This document shows positions 53,599-62,481 of a DNA stretch of 64,000 nt, in pieces. A program made the translations under genes and the position numbers. The stretch covers positions 3,348,501 through 3,412,500 of the forward strand of contig NZ_PGEP01000001.1 of NCBI RefSeq assembly GCF_002797445.1, read 5' to 3'. The stretch comes from Acidovorax sp. 69. Its GTDB lineage: Bacteria > Pseudomonadota > Gammaproteobacteria > Burkholderiales > Burkholderiaceae_C. Under the pieces are notes generated by a model. The model worked only from the letters and a program-made list of their open reading frames with translations, made no database searches and was not told the DNA's origin. Position 1 is the stretch's first letter. Each line of letters begins with the position of its first letter.

Positions 53599-54768
53599 AT
53601 GTATCGTGCGCACATGCTGCATGAATTCCTACTCGCAAATCGTCGCGCACTGATTGATCGTTGCCGCACAAAGGTTTCCTTGCGCTCAGACGGCGTTGCA
53701 TCGGAAGAACTCCCGCACGGTGTCACCGTATTTCTGGATCAACTCATTGAAACCCTGATGGCGGAACAAGCCGCAGACCCCCTGCGCAGCCAACAGATCT
53801 CAGGGCTTTCGGGTGGGCTCAGCCTTGCACCATCGGAAATCAGCGATGCCGCTACCCGATATGGAAAAGAGTTGATTGGCAGTGGCTTCACGATCGAAGA
53901 AGTGGTGCACAACTATGGCGACTTGTGCCAAGCAATTTCCGATCTCGCATTGGAGACCGGCACAGAGGTGCGAGCTGACGAGTTTCGATCCCTCAGCCGT
54001 TGCCTGGACAATGCCATCGCCAACGCCGTGACCGAATACATTCACCAGCGTGATCTTCTGGCTGAAACCAAACAAGCACATGCGCTGAATGAACGGTTGG
54101 GCGTCTTCGCGCACGAGCTGCGCAACCTATTGTTTGCTGCCAAGCTGGCAACACGGGCGATCAAAGCCGGCAATGTCGGCGTGGACGGTGCAACGGCAGG
54201 GGTATTGGATCGCTCGCTCGCCGGTATGAGCCATCTGATTGACCGCTCGCTCGCGGAAGTCCGCGTGACGGCGGGCATAGCGGCGCAGCGGCATCCATTT
54301 TCATTGGTCGACTTTATCGCGGAGATCAGGCTCTCGGCCACGCTGGATGCACAGGTCAAGGGTTGTGCGTTCACTGTGTCGGCGGTAGACCGATCGCTTG
54401 CAATTGATGCAGACCGGGATCTGATGCTGGCAGCCGTCGGCAATCTGCTGCAGAACGCCTTCAAGTTTTCTCCCCCGATCGGAGGGGTCGTGGGCCTTGA
54501 GGCACGCGCATCAGGGAATCGAATTCTGATTGAGGTGCAGGACAACGGAGAAGGACTTTCCGAGGATGCAATGCTGACACTGTTTCAACCCTTTACCCAA
54601 GTAGGCAAGGACCGCAGCGGCATGGGACTTGGACTTTCGATCTCGCGCCGCAGTGTGGAGGCGAACGACGGCACTCTCAGCGTGCGCAAGGCGCCCGTCG
54701 CAGGCTGCATTTTCACCATCGAAATGCCTCGCCACACGTTGCCGGCAGGCGCCAGCATTCATTCGTAA
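53599..54768 (+). CDS. Orphan soluble histidine kinase
   Basis: 389 residues without membrane segments. N-terminal about 150 residues form a helical sensor of RsbRD/RsbRA-like character (FLLANRRALIDRCRTKV, SGFTIEEVVHNYGDLCQAIS). Phospho-acceptor His172 (VFAHELRNLLFAAK), then ATPase motifs NLLQNAFKFSP, VQDNGEGLS and GMGLGLSISRRSV. No response-regulator gene is adjacent. It lies between the DUF2805 gene and the photolyase cluster and might signal stress or light, but no light-sensing domain is seen. Confidence 0.82.
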   Translation: MYRAHMLHEFLLANRRALIDRCRTKVSLRSDGVASEELPHGVTVFLDQLIETLMAEQAADPLRSQQISGLSGGLSLAPSEISDAATRYGKELIGSGFTIEEVVHNYGDLCQAISDLALETGTEVRADEFRSLSRCLDNAIANAVTEYIHQRDLLAETKQAHALNERLGVFAHELRNLLFAAKLATRAIKAGNVGVDGATAGVLDRSLAGMSHLIDRSLAEVRVTAGIAAQRHPFSLVDFIAEIRLSATLDAQVKGCAFTVSAVDRSLAIDADRDLMLAAVGNLLQNAFKFSPPIGGVVGLEARASGNRILIEVQDNGEGLSEDAMLTLFQPFTQVGKDRSGMGLGLSISRRSVEANDGTLSVRKAPVAGCIFTIEMPRHTLPAGASIHS

Positions 54769-55012
54769 CACGACGTCCCCACAGGCTGAGCCGTTGCTTG
54801 CAAGCACAGGAACGAGGCTGATCTGCCTTGACGACAGCGCCACAGAAAGCCCCAACCGGACCTTCTCCGATAGTTGACCTTGAGACCGCTCCTGGCCGAT
54901 GGCGACCATCGAAGTCAAGCCTCCACGCCCTCCGTTGAAATTTTGAAAAATAGCCGCTGGCGCCCATCTGGGATCGATCTTCGGTATCAAAACCATAGCA
55001 GGCATCCGACAC

Positions 55013-55726
55013 TCACCACGGCAGTTTTTCCCCGCTGTAGGCATAAAAACTGCCCGTTTCGTCCGCTCCCAACCCATCCAGCACCCGCAGCATGTCGCCC
55101 GCCGCATCGGCTGCGGGACGGCCTATTTCTGCGCCGTTGAACGGGGCGGACAGGGCCGAGTCCACCGTGCCTGGGTGCAGCGCCACCAGCACGGCCTGCG
55201 GGTGAGTTCGGGCTACTTCGATGGATGCCGTTTTGAGCAGCATGTTGAGCGCGGCCTTGGAGGCACGGTAGCTGTACCAGCCGCCCAGGCGGTTGTCGCC
55301 AATGCTGCCCACCTTGGCCGAGAGCACGGCCAGCAGACCGCGCTCCTGCTTGGGCAACAGCGGCGCAAAGTGGGCCAACACCAGCGCGGGACCGAAGGTG
55401 TTGGTGCCGAAGGTGGCCTCCATCTGCGCATAGTTCATCTGGCCCAGGCGCTTCTCGGGCAGGCCTTGGGGGCCATGCAGCATGCCAGCCGCATGGATGA
55501 TGCAGTGCCACGGCCCCTGGGCCTTGAGATGCTGCGCGGCGTGGGCGATGGTGGCCTCGTCGTCCAGGTCCACCGCAGGGCTCGTGTGGCGGCCCAGGCC
55601 CACGGCCAGGGCGCAGCGGGGGTCGGCCCGCAGGTGGGCCAGAAATGCGCAGCCGATGGCGCCGGTGGCACCGATGACGAGGGCGCGGTAGCCCTCGGGC
55701 AGGGAGGCGAGGGATCGGGTGGGCAT
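55013..55726 (-). CDS. SDR-family oxidoreductase
   Basis: 237 residues, Rossmann fold with a variant glycine motif VIGATGAIGCAFLAHL (17-32), IIHAAGML (NNAG-like) and the catalytic YSYRASK motif (Tyr and Lys present). Closest to C-factor (CsgA)-like SDRs, which frequently occur in photolyase clusters. It is 180 bp after the FeS photolyase gene on the same strand, separated by an inverted repeat, so cotranscription is uncertain. Substrate not known. Confidence 0.85.
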   Translation of the reverse strand: MPTRSLASLPEGYRALVIGATGAIGCAFLAHLRADPRCALAVGLGRHTSPAVDLDDEATIAHAAQHLKAQGPWHCIIHAAGMLHGPQGLPEKRLGQMNYAQMEATFGTNTFGPALVLAHFAPLLPKQERGLLAVLSAKVGSIGDNRLGGWYSYRASKAALNMLLKTASIEVARTHPQAVLVALHPGTVDSALSAPFNGAEIGRPAADAAGDMLRVLDGLGADETGSFYAYSGEKLPW

Positions 55727-55765
55727 AGGTTGGTTCCTCGGATCAATGTGTGCGAGCCCACCAAC

Positions 55766-55827
55766 GTTCGGGCTGAGCTTGTCGAAGCCAGGGCATGGGT
55801 GCGGCCTTCGACAGGCTCAGGCTGAAC
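55766..55827. repeat. Dispersed inverted repeat (GTTCGGGCTGAGCTTGTCGAAG type)
   Basis: Two 22-bp arms, 55766-55787 and 55806-55827, are inverted copies with a few mismatches, around a short loop. The arm beginning CTTCGACAGGCTCAG resembles the intergenic repeat seen in many betaproteobacterial genomes. It lies between the SDR and photolyase genes and can form a long hairpin in RNA. Confidence 0.7.
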
Positions 55828-55906
55828 GGGGCTGCGATGGAGGTGCGGCCCTTCGCAAAGCCCAGCGCGAGCGGGGGGTGGTGGCGAATGGTGAGCATGG
55901 CAGCCG

Positions 55907-57457
55907 CTACAGCGCATGGAGCCGCATGCGCAGGTCGGCGGCGTGTTCACGCAGCGCATCGAGCTGCGGGCCCTGCATCTTCTGCAACTGGCGGTAGACC
56001 ATTCCGAGGCGAAAGTTGCGGCCCAGCGCGCCTTCGTTGCGCGCAAAAAAGTCCCAGTACAGCGCGTTGTAGGGACAGGCGCGGTCGCCCACCTTGAGCT
56101 TCTTGTCGTAGTGGCAGCCTTTGCAGTAGTCGCCCATGCGGTCGATGTAGGCCGCGCTGCTCACATAGGGTTTGGTGGCCAGCAGGCCGCCGTCGGCAAA
56201 CTGGCTCATGCCCACGGTGTTGGGCACTTCCACCCATTCAAACGCGTCGATGTACACGCCCAGGTACCAGCGGTGCACGGCGGCGGGGTCCAACCCCGCC
56301 AACAACGCAAAGTTGCCGATGACCATGAGGCGCTGGATATGGTGGGCATACGCATGCTCCAGTGACTGGCCCACGGCGTGCTGCAGGCAGCGCATGCGGG
56401 TGTTACCCGTCCAGAACCATTCGGGCAATGGTGCGCTGTGGCCCAGGGCGTTGCGCTCGTCGTATCCGGGCATGTGGGCCCAGTAAATGCCGCGCACATA
56501 TTCGCGCCAGCCGAGGATCTGGCGGATGAAACCCTCTACCGCTGGCAGGGGCGCAGCGCCTGCGTGGTGCGCGGCCTGGGCGCGCTGCACCACCTCGTGC
56601 GGGCGCAGCATTTTGGTGTTGAGCGCGAAGGACAGCAGCGAGTGGAACAGTCGATTGCTCTGTGTGCTCATGGCGTCTTCATAAGCGCCAAAGTGCGGCA
56701 GCGTGGTCGTGATGAAGTGGTCGAGCCACGCCAGGGCTTCGGACCGATTCAGCGGCCAGCGCAGCGCAGCGGCTTGGGGGTTGCCGAAGCTTGGCACGCC
56801 TGCCGCCTGGATGGTGACCCACAGGGCGCTGTGGTCGTGCGTGGGGCGTTCGTCCGGCGGCAGCTCCGGTGTGCCAGGCCATGGCTTGCGATTGTCGTGG
56901 TCGTAGTTCCACTGGCCGCCTTCGGGCTCGCCCGCTGCGTCGATCAGCACCTGGTGGCGCTGGCGCATGCGGCGGTAGAAGTGCTCCATGAGCCACTGCT
57001 TGCGGCCCTGGAAGACCTCGGCCATTTCGGTGCGGGTGGTGTAGAAGTGCTCGCTGCTGACGGCCTGCACGGCAAAGCTTTGCTGTGTACCCCAGGTGCG
57101 CAGTTGCTCGTCCAGCCGCCATTCGTCAGGGTGCTGGTATTGCAGCGTGTGCGCACCGTAGTGGGCCATGAGGGCGGCCAGGTTGTCAGGCATCGACTGG
57201 CGGTTGCTGGCGTCATCGATCGCCACGTAGCGCACGCGGTGCCCGGCCTCGCGCAGGTAGCGGGCCAGGTCGCGCATGGCGGCAAAGATGGCGAGGATCT
57301 TTTGCGCGTGGTGCAGCACGTAGTCGGTCTCTTGCCGCACTTCCATCAGCACGTAGACCACGCCCTCGTCCTGCGTGGCAAACCATGAATGCTCGGGGTT
57401 GAGCTGGTCGCCCAGCAGCAGGCGCAGGGTGTGGGTTCGCGGTTGTGGCGTGGTCAT
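55907..57457 (-). CDS. Iron-sulfur bacterial cryptochrome / (6-4) photolyase
   Basis: 516 residues from ATG 57457, which overlaps the upstream gene by 4 bp. Belongs to the FeS-BCP group (PhrB/CryB-like): N-terminal LRLLLGDQLNPEHSWF, helical FAD domain, and cysteines at 357, 445, 448 and 461 (DYCKGCHYD, DRACPYN). Their spacing (88, 91 and 104 from the first) is the same as in the 4Fe-4S-binding A. tumefaciens PhrB. It should repair (6-4) photoproducts or act as a light sensor with a ribolumazine antenna. It is third among photolyase-like genes in this cluster. Confidence 0.93.
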   Translation of the reverse strand: MTTPQPRTHTLRLLLGDQLNPEHSWFATQDEGVVYVLMEVRQETDYVLHHAQKILAIFAAMRDLARYLREAGHRVRYVAIDDASNRQSMPDNLAALMAHYGAHTLQYQHPDEWRLDEQLRTWGTQQSFAVQAVSSEHFYTTRTEMAEVFQGRKQWLMEHFYRRMRQRHQVLIDAAGEPEGGQWNYDHDNRKPWPGTPELPPDERPTHDHSALWVTIQAAGVPSFGNPQAAALRWPLNRSEALAWLDHFITTTLPHFGAYEDAMSTQSNRLFHSLLSFALNTKMLRPHEVVQRAQAAHHAGAAPLPAVEGFIRQILGWREYVRGIYWAHMPGYDERNALGHSAPLPEWFWTGNTRMRCLQHAVGQSLEHAYAHHIQRLMVIGNFALLAGLDPAAVHRWYLGVYIDAFEWVEVPNTVGMSQFADGGLLATKPYVSSAAYIDRMGDYCKGCHYDKKLKVGDRACPYNALYWDFFARNEGALGRNFRLGMVYRQLQKMQGPQLDALREHAADLRMRLHAL

Positions 57458-58770
57458 ATCGTGCCCCACATGCGGCGGTAGCTGCCATCGGCGTCGTGGT
57501 CCTGCGTTTGCTTCACGGGGTTGAAGCGGCGCCCACCGCGCGGGTCAGTGCCGCGCCCGGCGATGTAGAGCCAGTTGGCCTGGTTGCTGTACACGTCGTA
57601 GTCCACCAGTTGCGATTCAAACCACGCAGCGCCTGCGCGCCAGTCACTGTGCAGGTCGTAGATGAGGTAGCTGGCCACCACCTGCCGCAGGCGGTTGCTC
57701 AGGTAGCCGGTGGCGGCCAGCTCGCGCATGGCGGCGTCCACCAACGGCTCGCCGGTACGGCCCTGGCACCAGCGCTCAAAGCCCTGCGCGTTGTGCGTGT
57801 CTGGGGGCAATGCAGACAGGCCGCGCGCACGGTACAGCGCAGCGCCGTACTGCAGGTGCAGCAGCCGGAAGTAGTCACGCCACAGCAGCTCGAACCACAG
57901 CCAGTAGGTGCCGTCGTTGGCGCCGTGGTCGCGCTCAAAGGTTTTCAGATCGGCATAAATCTGCCGGGGCGAGAGTGCCCCCGTGGCCAGCCAGGGCGAG
58001 AACTTGCTGGAGTAGTCGAACCCCGTCAACCCGTTGCGCGTGGCCTTGTAGCTGTGGGGCAGCTTGCGTGCCAGGTACTGCGCCAGGTGGGCCAATGCGG
58101 CGGCCTCGCTGCCATCACACGCAGGCGTGCCGTAGGGGAAGGACGAGCGGGCATCGCTGCCATGCGGCGGCGCGGGTTGCAGGATGGCTGCGGCGCCCTT
58201 CTCTGCGCCCGCTGCCTGCAGCACGGAGGCAGGCACATCGGGCGGCGGCAGCAGCCGGGCGGGTGCAGGCAATGGCGCAGCGGGGGTGATGCCCGCGCGC
58301 TCGACCTTCTGCCGAAAGCTGGTGAACACGCCCGGTAGCTGATCCACAGGCCAGGGCATGCGCGCAGGGGGCAGCAAGCTGCTGTGCCACACGGTGCGTA
58401 CCTGCAGACCAGCAGCGCGCAATGCGGCCACCTCGGCCTGCTCGTAAGGGGCGGCAATGTCTTCGCACACCACGGTGGTGGCACCCACGGCCTGGGCCAG
58501 TTGCGACAAGGCGGTTGCGGGTGGGGCCTGGCAGATGAGCAGTGGGTTGCCCAGTGCGCTCATTTGCGCCTGAAGCCCACGTAGCGCGGCAGCGGTGAAG
58601 GCACGGCGGTGGGGGCCCACGCGGGCAAAGCCCCAGGGCGTGGTTTCATCAGCAGCCGACAGGCACACCACAGACAGCAGGTGGGTAGCACCGCTGGTAA
58701 GTGCGGCATGCAGCGCGGGCTGATCGTGCAGGCGCAGGTCGTTACGAAACCAAAATAACACGGTGTTCAT
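57454..58770 (-). CDS. Cryptochrome DASH-type photolyase
   Basis: 438 residues from ATG 58770, overlapping DUF2256 by 4 bp. N-terminal [20 protein letters not shown] is the photolyase Rossmann domain. The FAD domain contains [20 protein letters not shown] and, near the end, [20 protein letters not shown], which is the DASH signature region. DASH proteins repair cyclobutane dimers in single-stranded DNA and have signalling roles. Coupled to the FeS photolyase gene downstream by ATGA. All Trp of the usual triad were not traced. Confidence 0.9.
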   Translation of the reverse strand: MNTVLFWFRNDLRLHDQPALHAALTSGATHLLSVVCLSAADETTPWGFARVGPHRRAFTAAALRGLQAQMSALGNPLLICQAPPATALSQLAQAVGATTVVCEDIAAPYEQAEVAALRAAGLQVRTVWHSSLLPPARMPWPVDQLPGVFTSFRQKVERAGITPAAPLPAPARLLPPPDVPASVLQAAGAEKGAAAILQPAPPHGSDARSSFPYGTPACDGSEAAALAHLAQYLARKLPHSYKATRNGLTGFDYSSKFSPWLATGALSPRQIYADLKTFERDHGANDGTYWLWFELLWRDYFRLLHLQYGAALYRARGLSALPPDTHNAQGFERWCQGRTGEPLVDAAMRELAATGYLSNRLRQVVASYLIYDLHSDWRAGAAWFESQLVDYDVYSNQANWLYIAGRGTDPRGGRRFNPVKQTQDHDADGSYRRMWGTI

Positions 58771-58952
58771 GCAGCGCCCTGCCCTGCTGAACCACTGGTG
58801 GCGCTGCCCGCGTGCTTGCGCTCGTTGCGGCAACGGTCAGAGCAGTATTTCACCTCGTCCCACACCTTCTCCCACTTCTTGCGCCAAGTGAATGGCAGGC
58901 CGCAGTGCAGGCAGGTCTTTTGCGGAAGGTCTGATTTTTTGCGCATGCGCAT
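58767..58952 (-). CDS. DUF2256 zinc-ribbon-like protein
   Basis: 61 residues. [20 protein letters not shown] has the first CxxC and [13 protein letters not shown] the second (CSDRC), so a zinc ribbon is likely. Trp-rich middle ([15 protein letters not shown]). DUF2256 genes commonly accompany cryptochrome genes; function unknown. It overlaps the DASH gene by 4 bp and follows the third photolyase gene by 3 bp, so it is tightly coupled to both. Confidence 0.88.
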   Translation of the reverse strand: MRMRKKSDLPQKTCLHCGLPFTWRKKWEKVWDEVKYCSDRCRNERKHAGSATSGSAGQGAA

Positions 58953-58955
58953 GGT

Positions 58956-60527
58956 TCAAAAGTCCAGGGTTTGCTGCTGGGGGTGCTGGGCCGCGTTGCG
59001 TGCGCGGGCACGGGCGCGTGCCTGCGGGCTGCCGCCGTCGCGGAACTGGCGAGATCCGTGCTTTTCGACGATGGCGACCTTGGCGTCGCGGATGGTTGGC
59101 TGGGCGCGCAGGTTGTGCACACGGGTCTTGGCGATGCGGGTGGCGGTTTCCAGGTCCACCAGCGGCTCGGCAATGCCGTGCCCCACATGCACGCCACAGC
59201 GGGCCTGCACATCGGGCGGCATGCGCCAGGGCTCCAGCAACCACACGTCGGGCACGCGGCGCAATGCAGGCAGCCACTGGCGCACAAAGTGGCCGTGGGG
59301 GTCGTGGTCTTGCGCCTGCTTGATGGGGTTGTACACGCGGGTGGTGTTGATGCCGGTGGTGCCCGCCTGCATTTGCATCTGGCTCCAGTGGATGCCGGGC
59401 TCGTAGTCCAGAAACTGGCGCGCCAGCCATTCACCCACGGGCCGCCAGTGCAGCCACAGCGGGTACGACGCTACCGACACCAGCATGGCCCGCATGCGGA
59501 AGTTGATCCACCCTGTCTCGCGCAGCATGGCCACGCAGGCATCGACCATGGGCCAGCCGGTGCGCCCGGCCACCAGGGCATCGAAGTGGGCGGGGTTCCA
59601 CTCGCCTTCGCGCAGGCCGGTATAGCCCCGGTGCAGGTTATGGTGCTCCAGCGCAGGCTCGGATTCGAGCTTCTGAATGAAGTGGCAATGCCAGTGCAGG
59701 CGGCTCATGAAGGCAGTCAGGCCCTTGCGCTGCCAGGCGGCAGCGGGGTCGGCACTGCCTTTGAGTTGTTGCTGGCGGCGCTCGGTGGCCTGCACCACTT
59801 CGCGCATACCCAGGCAACCCAGCGCCAGATAGGGAGACAGACGCGAGCAGGCGCTGGGCGCCGTGAGCGGCGATGAGATGCCACCCCGGTATCCCTGGCT
59901 GCGGTCCAGCAAAAAGTCTTGCAGCACCCGCAAGCCCTCTTTGCGGCCGCCACGTTGCCGCAGGGGCGGGTCGTGCGCGGGCAGGCCCAGCTCGGCCCCA
60001 ATGGGCCAAGGCTGCGCGGGCCACGGCAGCGTGCGGGCCTGCAGATTGTCGGGCTCGGGGGCAGCCACCACCGGCGCGTGCATAAAGGCTTGCCAGTGCC
60101 CATGCCACTCGTCGCGCGAGCGCAGGCGGCGCACCACGCCGTGCTGAGGCCATTCGCGCCAGGCCACGCCCTGCGCGCAGCACCACCGGCCCACGGCCAG
60201 GTCGCGGGCATAGGTGTGGGCATTGCCAGTTTCTTCATGCGCTACCAAGGTGTGGAACGGTGCCAGCGCGTGCAGGCGGGCCAGCACATCGCTCACCTCG
60301 CCCACAGCCACCTGCAGCGCGGCACCGCGCCGCTGCAGGGCATGGGCCAGGTCGTGCAGGCTTTCTTGCACAAAGTGATAGTGCTGCAGGGCGACATCGG
60401 GCTGCGCCCATAGGCTGGGCTCGACGACGTACAGGCACAGCACCGGGCCCTGGGCGGCGGCATGCTGCAATGGTGCGTGGTCGTGCACGCGCAGATCGCG
60501 TTTGAACCAGACCACGGTGTAGCTCAT
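58956..60527 (-). CDS. Photolyase/cryptochrome-family protein (third type)
   Basis: 523 residues from ATG 60527. N-terminal MSYTVVWFKRDLRVHDHAPL antenna domain; FAD-binding helical domain with LSPYLALGCLGMREVVQATE, HWHCHFIQKLESEP and TGWPMVDACVAMLRETGWIN. It lacks both the FeS cysteines of its neighbour and the DASH signature. Similar proteins are annotated as deoxyribodipyrimidine photolyases of uncertain class. The C-terminal 70 residues are an added basic tail. DUF2256 starts 3 bp after its stop. Confidence 0.87.
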   Translation of the reverse strand: MSYTVVWFKRDLRVHDHAPLQHAAAQGPVLCLYVVEPSLWAQPDVALQHYHFVQESLHDLAHALQRRGAALQVAVGEVSDVLARLHALAPFHTLVAHEETGNAHTYARDLAVGRWCCAQGVAWREWPQHGVVRRLRSRDEWHGHWQAFMHAPVVAAPEPDNLQARTLPWPAQPWPIGAELGLPAHDPPLRQRGGRKEGLRVLQDFLLDRSQGYRGGISSPLTAPSACSRLSPYLALGCLGMREVVQATERRQQQLKGSADPAAAWQRKGLTAFMSRLHWHCHFIQKLESEPALEHHNLHRGYTGLREGEWNPAHFDALVAGRTGWPMVDACVAMLRETGWINFRMRAMLVSVASYPLWLHWRPVGEWLARQFLDYEPGIHWSQMQMQAGTTGINTTRVYNPIKQAQDHDPHGHFVRQWLPALRRVPDVWLLEPWRMPPDVQARCGVHVGHGIAEPLVDLETATRIAKTRVHNLRAQPTIRDAKVAIVEKHGSRQFRDGGSPQARARARARNAAQHPQQQTLDF

Positions 60528-60550
60528 CGCGCGTGCCTTGTGCGTGGTCG

Positions 60551-61573
60551 TCAGGTGGGTGTTGCTTGCCGCGCCAAAGCCTGACCGCTGAGCCACGCGC
60601 CCTCGACCTTGCCGCCGTTCAGCCAGTCACCGCACATCCCCAGGCGGGCGGCGCCATCCCACCAGCAGCCCAGGGTGAGTGCAGGCTCGGTGTCGGCATA
60701 ACGCCAGCGGTGCGCGGTGGCAACCAGGGGCGAGGGGCCGCCCAAGACTGCAAAGGCGGCGAGCAAGGCAGCGGTCACGCTGCCTGCGCTGTCTTCGATA
60801 TGCGCCTCGCTCCACTCGGCACTGGCGTGCAGCAGCCACGTTTCTGGCCCTGCACGGCCGGGCTTGCTGCTGTCGCGCGCCACCCAGCGCAGCGGGCCGG
60901 TGTTGATGAAGGCGCCATCCCACGGCAGAACCACGGGTGCGGCATAACGCAACATGACGGCCCAGCTGCCGCGCATGCGGGCGCTGCCTGCCACCGCAGC
61001 GCCTGCGGGGGCCACCTCGGTCAACAGCGGCACCACCTGGGGCGCGGGCACGGCCAGCAGCACAGCGCTGTAGCGCTGGGCATGCAGGCCATGCTCGGCT
61101 GAGGTGATGGCCCATCCGTCGGGGCATCGCTCCAGCCGCTGCACGGTGGTCTGCCACTGCGTGTGGGCGCGCTCGCCCACTGGCGCCAAGCCCTGCACCA
61201 GCCACGCGGCGGGCGATGTCATGCGCGGTGTGCCCACAAAGCGCTCCAGAGGGGTGTGCGGCGTGGTCCAGACATTGCCATCAAAACTGGCCAGTTGTGC
61301 ATCCCACTGCGCAGCCACACCGGCCTGCTGCCAGCGGGCGACTTCTGAGCGGAAAGCGGCGTCACGCGCAGTGAAATACTGCGCGCCGTGGTCGCACTGC
61401 CAGGGGCCATGTTCATCTTCGGCGCGCCGGGTGCTCATGCGGCCCGAGGGGCCCCGGCTTTTGTCGAACACATGGACCGTGTGCCCCTCCTGCAGCAGCG
61501 CCTGCGCACACGACAGGCCCGCCAAGCCTGCGCCGATGACGGCGATGGGTTGTGGCATCGTCAAAGTGCTCAT
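60551..61573 (-). CDS. Renalase-like NAD/FAD-dependent oxidoreductase
   Basis: 340 residues. N-terminal FAD-binding PIAVIGAGLAGLSCAQALLQ (9-28), then DKSRGPSGRMSTRRA, and a C-terminal GMCGDWLNGGKVEGAWLSGQ contact with FAD. The RMSTRR motif and FDHGAQYFTA-like stretch (CDHGAQYFTARD) are marks of the renalase/COG3380 group, which oxidises aberrant dihydronicotinamide isomers. It overlaps the lipocalin gene by 4 bp and lies 23 bp before the photolyase gene. In this setting it may handle photo-damaged NAD(P)H, an inference. Confidence 0.88.
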   Translation of the reverse strand: MSTLTMPQPIAVIGAGLAGLSCAQALLQEGHTVHVFDKSRGPSGRMSTRRAEDEHGPWQCDHGAQYFTARDAAFRSEVARWQQAGVAAQWDAQLASFDGNVWTTPHTPLERFVGTPRMTSPAAWLVQGLAPVGERAHTQWQTTVQRLERCPDGWAITSAEHGLHAQRYSAVLLAVPAPQVVPLLTEVAPAGAAVAGSARMRGSWAVMLRYAAPVVLPWDGAFINTGPLRWVARDSSKPGRAGPETWLLHASAEWSEAHIEDSAGSVTAALLAAFAVLGGPSPLVATAHRWRYADTEPALTLGCWWDGAARLGMCGDWLNGGKVEGAWLSGQALARQATPT

Positions 61574-62136
61574 GGCTGCGGATCGGTGCGTTCGTGGGTC
61601 ACCCAGATCAGGGCCTGGGTGTCGATGCCGAGCGCCTGCGCGCGGGCGATGAGCTGTTCGCGCACGGCAGGTGCCAGTTGTTTGGTGCGCGACAGGATCC
61701 AGCAATAGCTGCGGTCTGGCCCCAGCACCAGGGCCCACTGGTAGTCGGCGTCGAGCGCGACGACGTGGTAGCCGCCGTAGAACGGGCCGAAGAACGACAC
61801 CTTGAGCGAGGCGGTGTTGAAGTCGCCGGTGAATTTGGCCTTGCCTTCCGCCTGGCGCCAGTCTTTTTTGCCGGTGTCAAAACCCCGATTGAGCACCCGC
61901 ACGCTGCCGTCCGCCTGGCGCTGGTAGGTGGCGCTCACGTCGGTCATGCCGCGCTCGAACGAATGGTCGAGCCGCGCTGCCTCGTACCAGCGGCCCTCGT
62001 ACCGGGCCAGGTCGAACGGGGTGACAGGGGTGACGCCAGGGGGCGGAGTGGTGGATGAGCAGCCCATCAGGGCCAGGACACAGGCCGCAGACAAAAGCAG
62101 CGCCGAGCGGCGAACCCACAGGAATGGTAGAGGCAT
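61570..62136 (-). CDS. blc: Bacterial lipocalin lipoprotein (Blc-like)
   Basis: 188 residues. Lipoprotein signal with lipobox ALMGC (Cys26), so outer-membrane anchoring is likely. Lipocalin motif YEGRWYEAARLDHSFERG near 43-60 and the conserved end region YCWILSRTKQL. Blc proteins bind lysophospholipids or fatty acids. First gene of the photolyase operon; lipocalin genes are recurrent partners of photolyase genes in proteobacteria. An inverted repeat lies at its promoter. Confidence 0.92.
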   Translation of the reverse strand: MPLPFLWVRRSALLLSAACVLALMGCSSTTPPPGVTPVTPFDLARYEGRWYEAARLDHSFERGMTDVSATYQRQADGSVRVLNRGFDTGKKDWRQAEGKAKFTGDFNTASLKVSFFGPFYGGYHVVALDADYQWALVLGPDRSYCWILSRTKQLAPAVREQLIARAQALGIDTQALIWVTHERTDPQP

Positions 62137-62139
62137 AAA

Positions 62140-62173
62140 TTACCAATCAGTCACAAAACAAACCGAATGGTAA
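62140..62173 (-). promoter_or_regulatory. Operator/promoter candidate of the photolyase operon
   Basis: TTACCAAT (62140-62147) and AATGGTAA (62166-62173) form an inverted repeat with one mismatch, 18 bp apart, directly upstream of the lipocalin start; a further AATGGTA lies at 62123. The arrangement fits a dimeric regulator acting on the promoter. A light-responsive regulator is an attractive guess, but none is encoded here. Confidence 0.45.
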
Positions 62174-62228
62174 ACCACTCCACCACGGGACCAGTACAAG
62201 CCTGCGCCATGCCCCGTAAACTCGCACC

Positions 62229-62471
62229 ATGACCCTTCAAATCACCGTGTACTCCAAATCCGCCTGCCCGCAGTGCGAGTCGGCCAAGATGCTCCTCAAA
62301 TCCCGCTCGCTGCCCTATGAGGAGATCAAGATCGATGACGAGGCCGAGCGCCTGGCGTTTTATGCCAAGTGCGGGCCGTCGGTGCGCCAGATGCCGCAAA
62401 TTTTCATCAACGACCAACGCGTGGGCGGGCTGGCCGGGCTGCAAGCGGCACTGGCGCAACTGAGCGCCTGA
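62229..62471 (+). CDS. Glutaredoxin-family protein
   Basis: 80 residues. Redox motif CPQC (13-16) after MTLQITVYSKSA, cis-Pro segment RQMPQIFINDQRVGG and helix LAGLQAALAQL give the glutaredoxin fold. CPQC is less common than CPYC and is seen in some GrxC/NrdH-like proteins. Divergent from the photolyase operon, with a 92-bp shared control region. Confidence 0.87.
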   Translation: MTLQITVYSKSACPQCESAKMLLKSRSLPYEEIKIDDEAERLAFYAKCGPSVRQMPQIFINDQRVGGLAGLQAALAQLSA

Positions 62472-62481
62472 GCCCACCGCC

